A model generated the notes under the pieces. That model was not told the DNA's origin, ran no database searches, and worked only from the letters and a program-made list of their open reading frames with translations. The position numbers and the translations under genes were made by a program. A stretch of 24,789 nucleotides of DNA from Bacteroidota bacterium (GTDB lineage Bacteria; Bacteroidota; Bacteroidia; UKL13-3), in NCBI GenBank assembly GCA_947460565.1, contig CANHJJ010000004.1, positions 1 through 24,789 of the forward strand, given 5' to 3'. This document shows, one piece after another, positions 14,165-24,429 of this stretch. Position 1 is the first letter of the stretch. The number at the start of each line of letters is the position of its first letter.

Positions 14165-17100
14165 TTATGGAGTAACTGAAATGATACCATTTGAACTGTT
14201 AATGTCTATGAGCGGGTAATCATTAAAATCTACTGAAGCATCTCCATTTAAGTCATTTGAATCATATCCTAAAACACCACTAGAACTCGCAATGTCTAAA
14301 TTAGGATAATCATTAAAATCAACTGATCCATCTTGGTTGATATCTCCTGTAAATATCATGAATATTCCTGTTCCATCATTCATCAAATTGCCTCCAAATG
14401 ATTGTGAAGCAGCACTTGAAAAATTAAAGCTTGTACCTGCTGGATTCATTAACACAGGGTTTGCGCTCCATGTTGCAATAGAATTTCTATGTCTAATTAC
14501 AATATAGTAGCTATTTCCAGATGCTGCTGCAGGGAATACTGTATTACAAACTCCAGATGTACTAATAGTCGCAGTATTTGAATAACTAGTAGCTAATGTA
14601 GCGGTATTATTTAATTCAACAATAATTGTATCGGCAAGGTTTGTTGGACTAATACCATCCGCATTAAATGGTGAAGCAGTCATCAATCCTGAACCCAAAT
14701 ACAAACCTTGCAAATAAGCTGTCAAACTCAAATTCACGCTAGAAGGTGGAATGGTTGTGGTATCGGAAATTGTAAAATTACCATTCAAACTTGCAGCAGA
14801 CAGGCTTGTATTTCCTGCAACCAACCCTGTTATTGTATTGGCAATACTGTTATCTAGTTTTGTCCATGAACTTGATGAGTAATTAACCAACCTAGCTAAG
14901 TTACTTGATGGCACATTGCCAAACAAAGCTGAATCATAAGACAAAGATATCGTATAATCATAACCTGAACCACCAGTTGGATTACATACATAATATGCCT
15001 TATATGACTTCATGGCCGAATGAAGACTAGGCGCCACATTACCTGTATAATACTTAACATCAAGAGTTGATGGAACTGTACCATTTGCACCCCAATTAAT
15101 AGAAGCTACCTGGCGACTTGCAAATGTATAAGTAGTTGCTGCGCTATTTGAAGGCGTTGCACTTTCAATAGCTGAACTTGGTATTGAACTCGGAGTAACT
15201 TCAAATGCTCCAATATCGGTAGGACCTCCAACAATTGTATTAGATCTACTGTTGCCAATATAATCATTTGTTATTGATGCCAGGGCTATTCCTTTACCAT
15301 TTGAATACCATGCTTCAGCATTAGTAGGAATAATACTTAAATCGGCTACAGATGTTGAAGTAAATAAATTGTTGCTATTTACTAAACTCACATTTTCAGC
15401 CCAATTGGTATTATAGGTAGTCGGGTATAAAGCATTTAAATTTGACCATGAAAGACTGCTAACACCCACTTGATAAAGTTTAGTCACATCATTTACAATC
15501 ATCATATTGTACCTCAAGTTAGAACCCGAGAAGGAGTTTAGTGATCCGACAGCAAAGTTATCTCCGGTACCTGATGAAACAGTTCGCTTATTGTAAATCA
15601 AATTATTAATCGCATTGATTGAACCGGCACCGCCATTGTATATTCCATAGCTGCTTGTATCAGAAGTACCCTCAATATAAATGGTATTGTTATAAATATT
15701 TTGAGGGTTTGCAGTATTATTATTATAAATGCCCACCACTCTTTCGCCTGTATTTGCTCCCAAGGTTATTTGATTATTGGCAATAATATTGGTACCAGAA
15801 AGGGTAGACAAAATCCCAATAGCAATGGCATTTTTATTTCTTGTATCAGCAGTAATATTATAAATCTTATTGCGAGTAATTGAGATATTACTGTTAGATG
15901 AAGTTCCAAATTGTATTCCTTTAGCACTTAATCCACCAGTATTTCCTGAAGTAATATTATAGACGGTATTACCATCAATAGAGTCTATCTCATTTACAGC
16001 TGGTAGTGCATATATGCCAATTGGACCTGAAGCACCATTAAAAGCACCCGTGTAAGCATGGTAAATATCCCTAACAGTGTTATTAATAATTGAATAACTA
16101 CCACTGCTACCATAAATACCTGAAACTATACCTGTAGCCAATACCCTGTTGTAAATATTACCACACAAATTATCTTTTATTAGATTGATACCTCCAGACA
16201 TGATACCATAACAATTATTACCAACAGCGATTGTGTCCCAAGGATTCAAGGCACCTCCCAAGACATTGTTTTTACAGATTGTATTTCCGCTCAACCTATA
16301 TCCATAGAAACTGCCTGAAGTACTTGATGCATAAATATTTGCAACAATATTACTATCAATTGTACTCACATTTGTAGAGGTAGAGCTAAAGAAAATTGCA
16401 TGAACCTGACCTGTTCCACGCCATACATATGGGGCACCGCTTCTATCTGGTGCAGACCCTCCGATACTATTTTTACGAATGATGTGGCCACCGCCTCCAC
16501 TAACAAGCACTAGAAATAAACCAACGTATGAGCTATCAGTATTGGTCGTATAAATTGAATTATTATAAAATGTCCAATAATCTCCCCCTGTTGTAGCTAA
16601 ATTTAATGCTCCATACCTGACATTATAAAACTCGCAATTTCTGATGGTATTATAATCATTTAAGGCTCCAGCGGTACCCTGCGATTGAATGCCTGTGTTT
16701 GGCTTATTCAAACCTGATGCAGCTATATAACCCGTTCCCAATGTATCTCTGAAAACACAACTAACTATTAAATTAGAATCATTACCAGTTCCACCTGTTG
16801 AAGCTGATATAAAGTTAAGCATGGCTACCGTATTATTTACACCTTCTATATAGCAGTTAGAAATGACATTCATATCTGCATCATTGGTTAAATTTAATGA
16901 TGCACCATTTAAGGCCCTATTCATGATACGTATGTATTTTCCAGAACCACCAAAGCTCCCATCCAAAGTTACCCTATCTGCACCTTCTAATCTAATAATG
17001 GCACTGCTACCAATGGTTGTTGTGCCAGTTAAACTTCTCATCACTGCTGCATCAGGTGATATAGCAATTGTATACCCACCTAAACCACTTTCAGTAGTTT

Positions 17101-20100
17101 GTGCCAAGCCTACTGTGGTTGGCTCTTCAATATCACTTGTAATTTGAATGCTTATATTTCCTGAAACTACTGAGCTATTGATATAAGAAAAAAGTCCATC
17201 GCTTCCTGTAAGTGTTGTAAAAGTCTGTCCCGCTCCAACTAAAAAGTTACCCGATACAATCGGTTTTACTCTGTAATTAAAAGGTGTTGGATAAACATTG
17301 ATTGTGTTTACATCAAATCCTTCTGCACCACCAGGGAATGAGCCCAAATTACTACTTGGTGTTGAATCCTGTGCCACGACAAAATAATAAACAGAATCAG
17401 CTCCTATCAGACCACCCATTGAAGCAGCGCTTATTGTAAAAGTCCATGTTCCATTTATGGTATTACCACTAGTTAGAGTTCCCGCACTTGAATTCCATGC
17501 ACCTGCACTTAATTTTTTGAAATAAATTCTAGGTACGAAAGTACCGTTTGCGTAAACCCCTGTAGCATCTGTAATGGTTGCTGTGATGGTTCTATCTGTG
17601 GTAATTTCATTATTAACCAATGGCGTATAAGTGATTGAAGGCGCTGCAACATCACTCGCTATAAAATTACCCGCATCTGCACCCAAATCAACTGGCGAAA
17701 ATGATGCCCTTGTTTGGTTATCAAAATCTACATCAGTTCCGGTTCCACTTACAGTTGCGCCATAAGCTTCAATTGGCGTTGCTATGCTTGCATCAATATG
17801 CAAATCAAGATTTGAAGATGATCCTGAAGGGTTAACAAAAGAAATTGAACTATTAATTGAGCTCGCATCAATTGCTGATGCACTTTTCCAATTTGAAATG
17901 CTTTTGTAAGCAAGCGAATTATATAAACCAATTGAATCAGCATTCAAAAGGTTAAAATTCATATTTAATAAAGTGTTGTTATTCAAACCAACTGCAAAAT
18001 GGCCCGCTCCAGTTGAACTGTTAGCCCTTTGGTTAATGAAAATGTTGTTTCTAACATCATCGGTTCCTGCTCCTGTTCTTTGGAAAGCATAGGTTCTATA
18101 AAAATCAGTATTAACACCTGATCCTCCGATCAAAACAGTATTGAAATAAATATTGATTGAGCCCGAACCTTTAGTAATTCCTCGCATGGTACATGCAGTG
18201 GCAATACTATTACCAGATCCATCAATGCCTAATCTCAACATATTGTTTAAGATAAGACCATTTCCAGCTGCTATATCCATTCCTGTGATTGTGGCAAAAG
18301 GATTATTAGCACTCATGCTTTGGCTATGAACAAAGTTACGAGCGAGAATATTCGTTCCTGTAGTTGCAGTTGAGTAAAAGATACCTGTATTTTGAACAGC
18401 CGCGGTTGTGCTAGCACCATTTAATGTTAATGAATGAATGGTATTATTCGTCACGTTTACAGCACCTACGGTCTGACTAACAACAATACCGCCTATTGCA
18501 GAGTTAGCGCCATTTGAAGTGGTATTAGTGGTAGTTGATAAATTATTAACCGCATTGCCAGTAACATTATAGGTTCCCGCTGTGGTTGGAACCAAAACAA
18601 TCCCTTTAATTTTTGCTGCTTGTGAACCAGTTGATTGGTAATTGGTTCTCATATTTGAAACGATATTATTTGAGATATTATAAACAGGACTTGTTGCAGC
18701 AGTGCTTACCCAGATACCATAGATATTTTGAGCAAAAGTAGAAGTGGCACAAAGTGAACTCGCATAAATGCTATTGGCTAAAAGGGTATCTCCAATAATA
18801 TTATTGCTACAAGTTACATTTGGAGCTCCTGCTAAATTTATACCGTAAAACTCAGGTGTGGCTGTGGTTGCATTTCCTATAACTTCAATACCTGCTACCC
18901 TATTGTTTGTAATACTTACCGTATTTCCTGATGATGATTGTAAGCCCATGAATCCACCACCTGCTACTGTAGTTGTATAAACAATTGAGCTATTAGCAGT
19001 AGTTGAACCTATCGTGTTACCATTTACAGTTACAATTCCATTGGCCACCTTCATTCCCAGAAATGAGTTGGTAACTGTATTTGCCAAAGTTCCATTAATA
19101 TTTGCAATGGTATTTCCATTAAATGTGCTTGTTGCACCAACTCCTAAAGACAAATCAACACCCCAAAAACCCGTAGATGTATTACTTGTAAAAGTATACA
19201 TACCTGAACCATTACTTGCGTTTCCTCCGATGTAATTATTATTTATAACAAACCCACTAGCTGATGTTAATGAAGCTGTATTAGGCGTAATCCACATAGC
19301 ACGATGCGTTACTGCAGTTGTATATGTCAAAGGACTTGTTTGATATAAATGATTGGCTGTGATTTGCCAGGTGTTGTTTTGAGAACCGATATAAATACCC
19401 GCTGATGATAAAGTAGAGCTGTAATAATTATAAATATTACAACTATCAATAATATTATTGTCATTATTTGCTGCCAAAGATGAATTTGAACCTATGCTTG
19501 AAATTCCTATTATCGGATTTCCTCCAGTTTCTTCATGAATATCACAGTTTCTAACAATGTTATTATCGTTACCATTGGCTCCAGTTGTATTTCCGAAGTT
19601 AACAACGCCCGCACCAGCTATTCCGCTGGAGATGGCATTATTACTTCTAATATCAGTATATAACAATCTATTATTGGAAGCCTCATTAATAAAACGAATA
19701 GCAGGGGCAGTAGTAGCGCTATTGCTAATTATTAAATTACTACCCGAGGTAAATCCTCCCAAGCCACCTTGACTGCCGTTAATGGTAAAATTATTGATTC
19801 CATTCAGATCAAAGGTAGCTGTTGAGTTATTGCTTTCTATTCTAGAGGCAACACCTGTTGACGGCATTAAAGTTACTGTATTTGTAGAAGACGAATTGGC
19901 GTAGGCTCCAAATGTTAAAGGAAATGTTTCACCTGAAGAAACATTATACAAAGCATCGGTTAATTGAAAAGTTACTGGAGCACTTACACCCAAAGCATTC
20001 AAATCAGCTAAAGCGGCTGTTATGGTAGTATAATTTGGCGTAGATTGACCAACCCCAACATAGTAAGTACCATTTAATGGGGACTGTAACTGTCTACTTC

Positions 20101-23100
20101 CAAATGGATCTCCATTTATTAACGAGTATTGGGTACCACTGAGGGTAATGTTATCAACTGATGCATCCAAATAGTTTCCACCATTAGCAGTTGGGCTGAT
20201 GTCATAAGTTAACCAAAAATAATTAATTCCCACTGCCAACCTTTTTGAACCAGTGATGCTATATTGACCTGATGGAGAAGAAGCTGCACCAAACAAAGTA
20301 GTATTGGTAAATGTACTATTGGTATCAGATGAATAAATTTTCGCATTCAATAAATCAGAGGCATTTGATGTTGCATTTGTATTTAACAAAAAGCTAGTTG
20401 CTTCAAGGGCATTCACAGATTTTTGTACATACACCCTAATTCTTAAAATTCGATTATTTATTGAATTCAATGGAACTTGACCGGTAATTTGATCTGCATT
20501 AGCCGAATCAAATACCATTGTATTTATGGAAAGTCCAGTATAATTGCCTTCAATGGCACCCAAATCTGGAGCTCCACCAAGACCCGTATAACCTGCATTT
20601 CCAGCCCTTATGGTGTTAAAATAATCTATAGTAACTGGACTCACAGCCCTACCGCCTGATTCAATTGCTGTTGCAACGCTAGGATCTATTCGCAGGTAAT
20701 TGCTGTTTGCTCCAATATTACTTAAGAAATTAGGATTTTCAGTAACTGAATTTGAATCTCTTGGAGAAACCCTAGTTTGATAGGCAGAAATAGTTTGGTC
20801 TACATTTGTTCCATCATAATATATAGCGCGATTGGCTGATGGAGTTCCTGCATAAAATAAATTACGATTTGTATTTGCATTAATATTGGTTAATGCAGTT
20901 GAAACAGACCTTCTAAAAGCAGCAGTTATACCAGTTCCATTTGGTGTAGAATTGTTAACCAATATGTTGTTACGCATATCTAATTGTGCTGAAGTTGCTG
21001 TTGCACTATAGGTGTGGAAAATACAGGTAGATGAAAAATTGGTACCACTTGAAGTGGCATTCAGATTTATTGTATTGTTATATACAGCAAAATTCACAGA
21101 AGCAGAGGTAGATGTAATGTTAATTCCCATAACTGTAGAAGTTGTTCCTCCATTAGAAACAGGTGCAAACAACCTCGAAATAAGATTATTATAAATTAAA
21201 CAAGTTCCAGCAGTAACTGTACCTATTGTCATACCAGCCACAGCTGATGATGCAGTGTTATTCGTAGTTAAATCATAAATTTTATTGTTAAAAATTCTTG
21301 GCACACTGGACACCATATTCAATCCATAAACCAAACCGGAACCAGTTAAATTGTAGATGGTGTTATAAGATACAGTCCTTACACCAGTGGTTGTACTCGT
21401 ATAAATGCCATAAATAAGACCGGAAGTTGTTCCTCCATGTGTTAAATTATAAATGGTATTGTAATTATAATTTTCATTTGTAGGTGATGAAATATTATAT
21501 ATTCCATAAAGTGGTCCGGTTGCAGTTGATTTAGCCACATTCAATCCAAATACCGTATTGCTATCACAAACGAATGTTGTACCTGAGCCTTGAATACCAT
21601 ACATCGTAGAGGTTGTTCCAGTACCTGTAATACTAAGGGTGTTTACATTGTTTCTTCTAATAGTCTGCGTGGTTCCACCTGCTGAATAAATACCAATTGT
21701 AGTACCACCTGTTGTTCCGTTTCTTGTAAAATTACTAACAGTATTGTTATAATAGTTTAATATTGAAACTGCAGCTGAATTATAAATCCCATAAAGGGTT
21801 TGCGTACCAGCACCCGTGGTGTTGATGGTTGTACGTGTAACCGTATTGTTTGTAATATTTGTTGAAACCGTATTTACGGCTGTATTTGCTATGTTATAAA
21901 AAGTTCCAGAAGCCGCTGTCAATGTGGTTGAGTCAATTGTATTGTTATTAATTGTTAATGTACCACATGCCAATCCGCTTAAAATACACTCTTGCACACC
22001 CGTTCCAACTGAACTAAAGCCGTATATGTAGTTATTATTTACATTAACATTTGAAGCAGCCACATTTACCCAAATGGCTGTGAAAACGCCCGAATTTGTA
22101 GTTGATAGCTTACAATTTAAAAATCTGTTGTTATTCAAATTAATGGTATTTCCATTGGCACCAGATTGAGCCATCTCAGCATCCAAACACCAGTTATTTG
22201 CAGTGGTTGAAGAACCGCAAGCAATCGTAACGGTATTGTAATTTACATCCGCACTTGCACCATTAGATGAATTAAATAAAAATATACCTCTATTTGTGGT
22301 AGGATGATTTACGCCAGAACCTGTATTGTTGTTTACCGTATTATATGAAATATTAAAACTCCATTGATCTTTTACAAAAACAGCACCGCAAGCGGCTGTT
22401 GCGCTTGTGCCACCACCAAAGTTAATAATCGTGTTACCTGTAGCTAATGAGTTTCCTCCAACATCATTACTTACATCAGCTAAGGTATATGGAGATGCCG
22501 CAGCAAAACCTGAAAGTGCGATTCCATAATTACAATTTTGAATGGTATTGGCATAAAATTTATTGTTTGAACTAGCACCCGCAACAGAAGTAACTGTTGT
22601 TGTTGTGCTAATAGCATTTGGGGTGCAAGCCATAACTTCAATACCTGCAGATCCACCAACGTTTATTCTGGGACTTGCAGCTGCAGTTGTTGCAGTTGAA
22701 TTGTTACGATTCAAAGTAATAGTACAATTTTGCACCGTATTATTATTTGTTCCATCAGTTGCGCTCGCTTTATAAAAACCATAGCCAACCTCCATCATCG
22801 TGGTAGGAGTGGTATTTGATGCAGATTCTTGCAGGTTAATACCAGAAATAGTAACATAATCTGAACCAATAAAACTCCACATTACATCTAGTCCCGTATT
22901 GGTAGATGCCAATTGGGTTCCTGCGAAGGATGTTATAGTGGGATTAGCTCCTACCCCTGATTTTTGAAACACAATGGGGTTAGCTAAAGTTCCAGTAGCA
23001 TTTAATGAAATTGATGCAGTTAGTGTTTCAGTATATCCTGCTGACACATTAAATACGGCACCACCCGAACCGACTCCATTGGTATTAAGAGCTGCCACTG

Positions 23101-23233
23101 CCGCTGCAATTGTTGAATAAGAACCAGGAATTGTGTATGTACCAGATAGTGGTTGTGCATACATGATACTTGGCAATCCTAAGACTAAGAGTATGATACA
23201 CTTTGTCCACCATTTTTGTATTGTTTTTTTCAT
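14165..23233 (-). CDS. Giant secreted parallel beta-helix protein with dockerin-like C-terminus
   Basis: This 3022-residue protein begins with a signal peptide (cut near Ala26) and is rich in Asn, Thr and Ser. It contains three cassettes that each open with a [LV]-[SN]-G-x-[YF] motif: LSGTYTIPGSYSTI (29), LNGTYYVGVGQS (1053) and VSGNFLVGAGQ (1993). Each continues as short right-handed beta-helix turns, clear for example as YNTIYNL...YGIY repeats near 590-635. Each closes with a D-[IL]-G-A motif (Asp890, Asp1849, Asp2673). A linker at about 897-1050 resembles the BNR_assoc_N-type domain; another at about 1858-1985 is Ig-like. A region at about 2685-2960 leads to two EF-hand-like loops. It probably acts outside the cell as an adhesin or polysaccharide-binding or cleaving protein; no catalytic residues could be identified. 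No T9SS-type C-terminal sorting domain is visible. It is transcribed alone. Confidence 0.85.
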   Translation of the reverse strand: MKKTIQKWWTKCIILLVLGLPSIMYAQPLSGTYTIPGSYSTIAAAVAALNTNGVGSGGAVFNVSAGYTETLTASISLNATGTLANPIVFQKSGVGANPTITSFAGTQLASTNTGLDVMWSFIGSDYVTISGINLQESASNTTPTTMMEVGYGFYKASATDGTNNNTVQNCTITLNRNNSTATTAAASPRINVGGSAGIEVMACTPNAISTTTTVTSVAGASSNNKFYANTIQNCNYGIALSGFAAASPYTLADVSNDVGGNSLATGNTIINFGGGTSATAACGAVFVKDQWSFNISYNTVNNNTGSGVNHPTTNRGIFLFNSSNGASADVNYNTVTIACGSSTTANNWCLDAEMAQSGANGNTINLNNNRFLNCKLSTTNSGVFTAIWVNVAASNVNVNNNYIYGFSSVGTGVQECILSGLACGTLTINNNTIDSTTLTAASGTFYNIANTAVNTVSTNITNNTVTRTTINTTGAGTQTLYGIYNSAAVSILNYYNNTVSNFTRNGTTGGTTIGIYSAGGTTQTIRRNNVNTLSITGTGTTSTMYGIQGSGTTFVCDSNTVFGLNVAKSTATGPLYGIYNISSPTNENYNYNTIYNLTHGGTTSGLIYGIYTSTTTGVRTVSYNTIYNLTGSGLVYGLNMVSSVPRIFNNKIYDLTTNNTASSAVAGMTIGTVTAGTCLIYNNLISRLFAPVSNGGTTSTVMGINITSTSASVNFAVYNNTINLNATSSGTNFSSTCIFHTYSATATSAQLDMRNNILVNNSTPNGTGITAAFRRSVSTALTNINANTNRNLFYAGTPSANRAIYYDGTNVDQTISAYQTRVSPRDSNSVTENPNFLSNIGANSNYLRIDPSVATAIESGGRAVSPVTIDYFNTIRAGNAGYTGLGGAPDLGAIEGNYTGLSINTMVFDSANADQITGQVPLNSINNRILRIRVYVQKSVNALEATSFLLNTNATSNASDLLNAKIYSSDTNSTFTNTTLFGAASSPSGQYSITGSKRLAVGINYFWLTYDISPTANGGNYLDASVDNITLSGTQYSLINGDPFGSRQLQSPLNGTYYVGVGQSTPNYTTITAALADLNALGVSAPVTFQLTDALYNVSSGETFPLTFGAYANSSSTNTVTLMPSTGVASRIESNNSTATFDLNGINNFTINGSQGGLGGFTSGSNLIISNSATTAPAIRFINEASNNRLLYTDIRSNNAISSGIAGAGVVNFGNTTGANGNDNNIVRNCDIHEETGGNPIIGISSIGSNSSLAANNDNNIIDSCNIYNYYSSTLSSAGIYIGSQNNTWQITANHLYQTSPLTYTTAVTHRAMWITPNTASLTSASGFVINNNYIGGNASNGSGMYTFTSNTSTGFWGVDLSLGVGATSTFNGNTIANINGTLANTVTNSFLGMKVANGIVTVNGNTIGSTTANSSIVYTTTVAGGGFMGLQSSSGNTVSITNNRVAGIEVIGNATTATPEFYGINLAGAPNVTCSNNIIGDTLLANSIYASSLCATSTFAQNIYGIWVSTAATSPVYNISNNIVSNMRTNYQSTGSQAAKIKGIVLVPTTAGTYNVTGNAVNNLSTTTNTTSNGANSAIGGIVVSQTVGAVNVTNNTIHSLTLNGASTTAAVQNTGIFYSTATTGTNILARNFVHSQSMSANNPFATITGMDIAAGNGLILNNMLRLGIDGSGNSIATACTMRGITKGSGSINIYFNTVLIGGSGVNTDFYRTYAFQRTGAGTDDVRNNIFINQRANSSTGAGHFAVGLNNNTLLNMNFNLLNADSIGLYNSLAYKSISNWKSASAIDASSINSSISFVNPSGSSSNLDLHIDASIATPIEAYGATVSGTGTDVDFDNQTRASFSPVDLGADAGNFIASDVAAPSITYTPLVNNEITTDRTITATITDATGVYANGTFVPRIYFKKLSAGAWNSSAGTLTSGNTINGTWTFTISAASMGGLIGADSVYYFVVAQDSTPSSNLGSFPGGAEGFDVNTINVYPTPFNYRVKPIVSGNFLVGAGQTFTTLTGSDGLFSYINSSVVSGNISIQITSDIEEPTTVGLAQTTESGLGGYTIAISPDAAVMRSLTGTTTIGSSAIIRLEGADRVTLDGSFGGSGKYIRIMNRALNGASLNLTNDADMNVISNCYIEGVNNTVAMLNFISASTGGTGNDSNLIVSCVFRDTLGTGYIAASGLNKPNTGIQSQGTAGALNDYNTIRNCEFYNVRYGALNLATTGGDYWTFYNNSIYTTNTDSSYVGLFLVLVSGGGGHIIRKNSIGGSAPDRSGAPYVWRGTGQVHAIFFSSTSTNVSTIDSNIVANIYASSTSGSFYGYRLSGNTICKNNVLGGALNPWDTIAVGNNCYGIMSGGINLIKDNLCGNIYNRVLATGIVSGIYGSSGSYSIINNTVRDIYHAYTGAFNGASGPIGIYALPAVNEIDSIDGNTVYNITSGNTGGLSAKGIQFGTSSNSNISITRNKIYNITADTRNKNAIAIGILSTLSGTNIIANNQITLGANTGERVVGIYNNNTANPQNIYNNTIYIEGTSDTSSYGIYNGGAGSINAINNLIYNKRTVSSGTGDNFAVGSLNSFSGSNLRYNMMIVNDVTKLYQVGVSSLSWSNLNALYPTTYNTNWAENVSLVNSNNLFTSTSVADLSIIPTNAEAWYSNGKGIALASITNDYIGNSRSNTIVGGPTDIGAFEVTPSSIPSSAIESATPSNSAATTYTFASRQVASINWGANGTVPSTLDVKYYTGNVAPSLHSAMKSYKAYYVCNPTGGSGYDYTISLSYDSALFGNVPSSNLARLVNYSSSSWTKLDNSIANTITGLVAGNTSLSAASLNGNFTISDTTTIPPSSVNLSLTAYLQGLYLGSGLMTASPFNADGISPTNLADTIIVELNNTATLATSYSNTATISTSGVCNTVFPAAASGNSYYIVIRHRNSIATWSANPVLMNPAGTSFNFSSAASQSFGGNLMNDGTGIFMIFTGDINQDGSVDFNDYPNLDIASSSGVLGYDSNDLNGDASVDFNDYPLIDINSSNGIISVTP
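14168..14347 (-). repeat. Tandem dockerin-like calcium-binding pair (C-terminal end of the giant protein)
   Basis: The last 60 residues are two 30-residue repeats. Loop 1 is DINQDGSVDFND (from Asp2964) and loop 2 is DLNGDASVDFND (from Asp2994). Each has Asp at loop positions 1, 5 and 9, and each is followed by YPxxD. Loop 1 has the consensus Gly at position 6; loop 2 has Ala there. The DNA repeats at exactly 90-base spacing, seen as taatcattaaaatc at 14217 and 14307, so the pair arose by duplication. The pattern is that of type I dockerin F-hand loops, which bind calcium and often dock to cohesin modules. Confidence 0.8.
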
Positions 23234-23281
23234 ATTTAGATAATTAGCATTTTTTTACTTAAAACAATTGTAGTTAATTTA

Positions 23282-23317
23282 ATTTTCATTTTTTCATAAT
23301 TTCAAAAAAATGAAAAT
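23282..23317. repeat. 13-bp perfect inverted repeat upstream of the giant gene
   Basis: Arms attttcatttttt (23282-23294) and aaaaaatgaaaat (23305-23317) flank a 10-base loop. The repeat lies 49 bases before the giant gene's ATG on the minus strand. It could be a leader hairpin in the mRNA or a DNA-binding site; being all A/T apart from one C/G pair per arm, it may also be a by-product of composition. No -7 element was recognised with confidence around it. Confidence 0.4.
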
Positions 23318-23443
23318 CTTATGCATATAAAAATATAATAAACAGCACTATAGGAAAAAAAACAATGACAATAAAACAAATAATTTTACACAATAGGAAC
23401 CTTATTTCCATGATTTATTCCTAAAAAAACTCCCTATGGAGAG

Positions 23444-23477
23444 AAAATAAAAAAGGCGAAACTTTCGTATCGCCTTT
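23444..23477 (-). terminator. Intrinsic terminator of fabI
   Basis: An 8-bp stem (aaaggcga at 23452-23459 with tcgccttt at 23470-23477) closes over a 10-base loop that can form two more pairs. Read on the minus strand it is followed by a T-rich run (complement of 23444-23454), and it lies 26 bases after the fabI stop. Confidence 0.82.
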
Positions 23478-23503
23478 ACATAAGATTATTTCAATGAAAT
23501 AGT

Positions 23504-24319
23504 TTATTCCTCTTTACCAAGTTCTAATACTTCTTGGCTGAATCCAGTAAAGCTAAATCCTCCATCGTGGAAAAGATTCTGCATAGTAACCATGCGACTA
23601 AGGTCACTAAACATTAATACACAATAATCGGCACATTGTTCTGCATTCGCATTGCCAAGCGGACTCAAAGCAGAAGCATAATCAAAGAAATTACCAAAAC
23701 CCTTTACACCACTACCTGCCGTGGTCATAGTTGGACTTTGAGAGATTGTATTTACACGTACTTTTCTCGATTTACCATAGTGGTAACCAAAGCTTCTTGT
23801 AATACTCTCTAATAAAGATTTTGCATCAGCCATTTCGCTATAATGTGAAAATACCCTTTGGGCAGCTATATAGGTTAAGGCTAACACTGAGCCCCAATCG
23901 TTTATGGCATCTTTTTTATAGCAAGTAGCCAATAAGCGATGGAAGCTAATTGACGAAATATCTAATGTATCATGCATGAACTTATAATCGAGATTGGTAT
24001 ATTCATTACCCTTTCTTATATTCATACTCATACCCACTGAGTGTAAAATAAAATCAATTTTACCACCCAAAATCTCCATTGACTTATCAATAAGGTTTTC
24101 CATGTCTTCGTTTTTACTTACATCACATGAAATGATTTGGGCATTGTTACATACGGCAGCCAATTCTTTTATCTCTCCCATACGCATGGCTACAGGTGCA
24201 TTGGTCAGCACAAATTGAGCACCCTGCTCATGACATTTTAAAGCTACTTGCCAAGCAATACTTTTATCATTTAATGCTCCAAAGATTATTCCTTTTTTTC
24301 CTTTTAATAAGTTATTCAT
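23504..24319 (-). CDS. fabI: Enoyl-[acyl-carrier-protein] reductase (FabI)
   Basis: FabI reduces trans-2-enoyl-ACP with NADH in the last step of each fatty acid elongation cycle, in the cytoplasm. From the ATG at 24319 it has 271 residues, a normal length. The N-terminal dinucleotide-binding strand and loop read GIIFGALNDKSIAWQVA (10-26), the FabI form of the SDR glycine motif. The catalytic tyrosine and lysine are Tyr160 and Lys167 in HYSEMADAK (Y-x6-K), with Tyr150 in the upstream ALTYIAAQR. VRVNTISQSP (188-197) and RMVTMQNLFHDGGFS (242-256) are FabI signatures. The in-frame TTG at 24388 would add 23 unconserved residues and is rejected. It is the target of triclosan-type inhibitors in other bacteria. 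It is monocistronic, divergent from the M1 peptidase gene, with a terminator after it. Confidence 0.93.
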   Translation of the reverse strand: MNNLLKGKKGIIFGALNDKSIAWQVALKCHEQGAQFVLTNAPVAMRMGEIKELAAVCNNAQIISCDVSKNEDMENLIDKSMEILGGKIDFILHSVGMSMNIRKGNEYTNLDYKFMHDTLDISSISFHRLLATCYKKDAINDWGSVLALTYIAAQRVFSHYSEMADAKSLLESITRSFGYHYGKSRKVRVNTISQSPTMTTAGSGVKGFGNFFDYASALSPLGNANAEQCADYCVLMFSDLSRMVTMQNLFHDGGFSFTGFSQEVLELGKEE

Positions 24320-24429
24320 TTTTGTTCTTAATTTTGAGTCATGGTATAGTAAAGCAATGTAATGAGTACAATAAATTGGTCTACTCAATACATAAATTTA
24401 TTACATGGCAATTTTAAGGTTTTTAACTT

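Noticed and set aside
16863..17147. Plus-strand 94-residue open frame, and similar frames at 19014, 19557, 21012 and 22563
   Set aside because: They are antisense shadows caused by the biased composition of the giant gene; they lack family motifs and start signals.
14165..23233. Repeated short words in the DNA (tattatt, gtattgtt, accacc) that could suggest a repeat array or CRISPR
   Set aside because: They encode recurrent Asn/Thr/Ser-rich beta-helix turns in one intact frame of 3022 codons; there are no regular identical repeats with unique spacers.
23504..24388. Longer start (TTG 24388) for FabI
   Set aside because: The extra 23 residues are unlike FabI; homologues begin just before NLLKGKKGIIFG, at ATG 24319.
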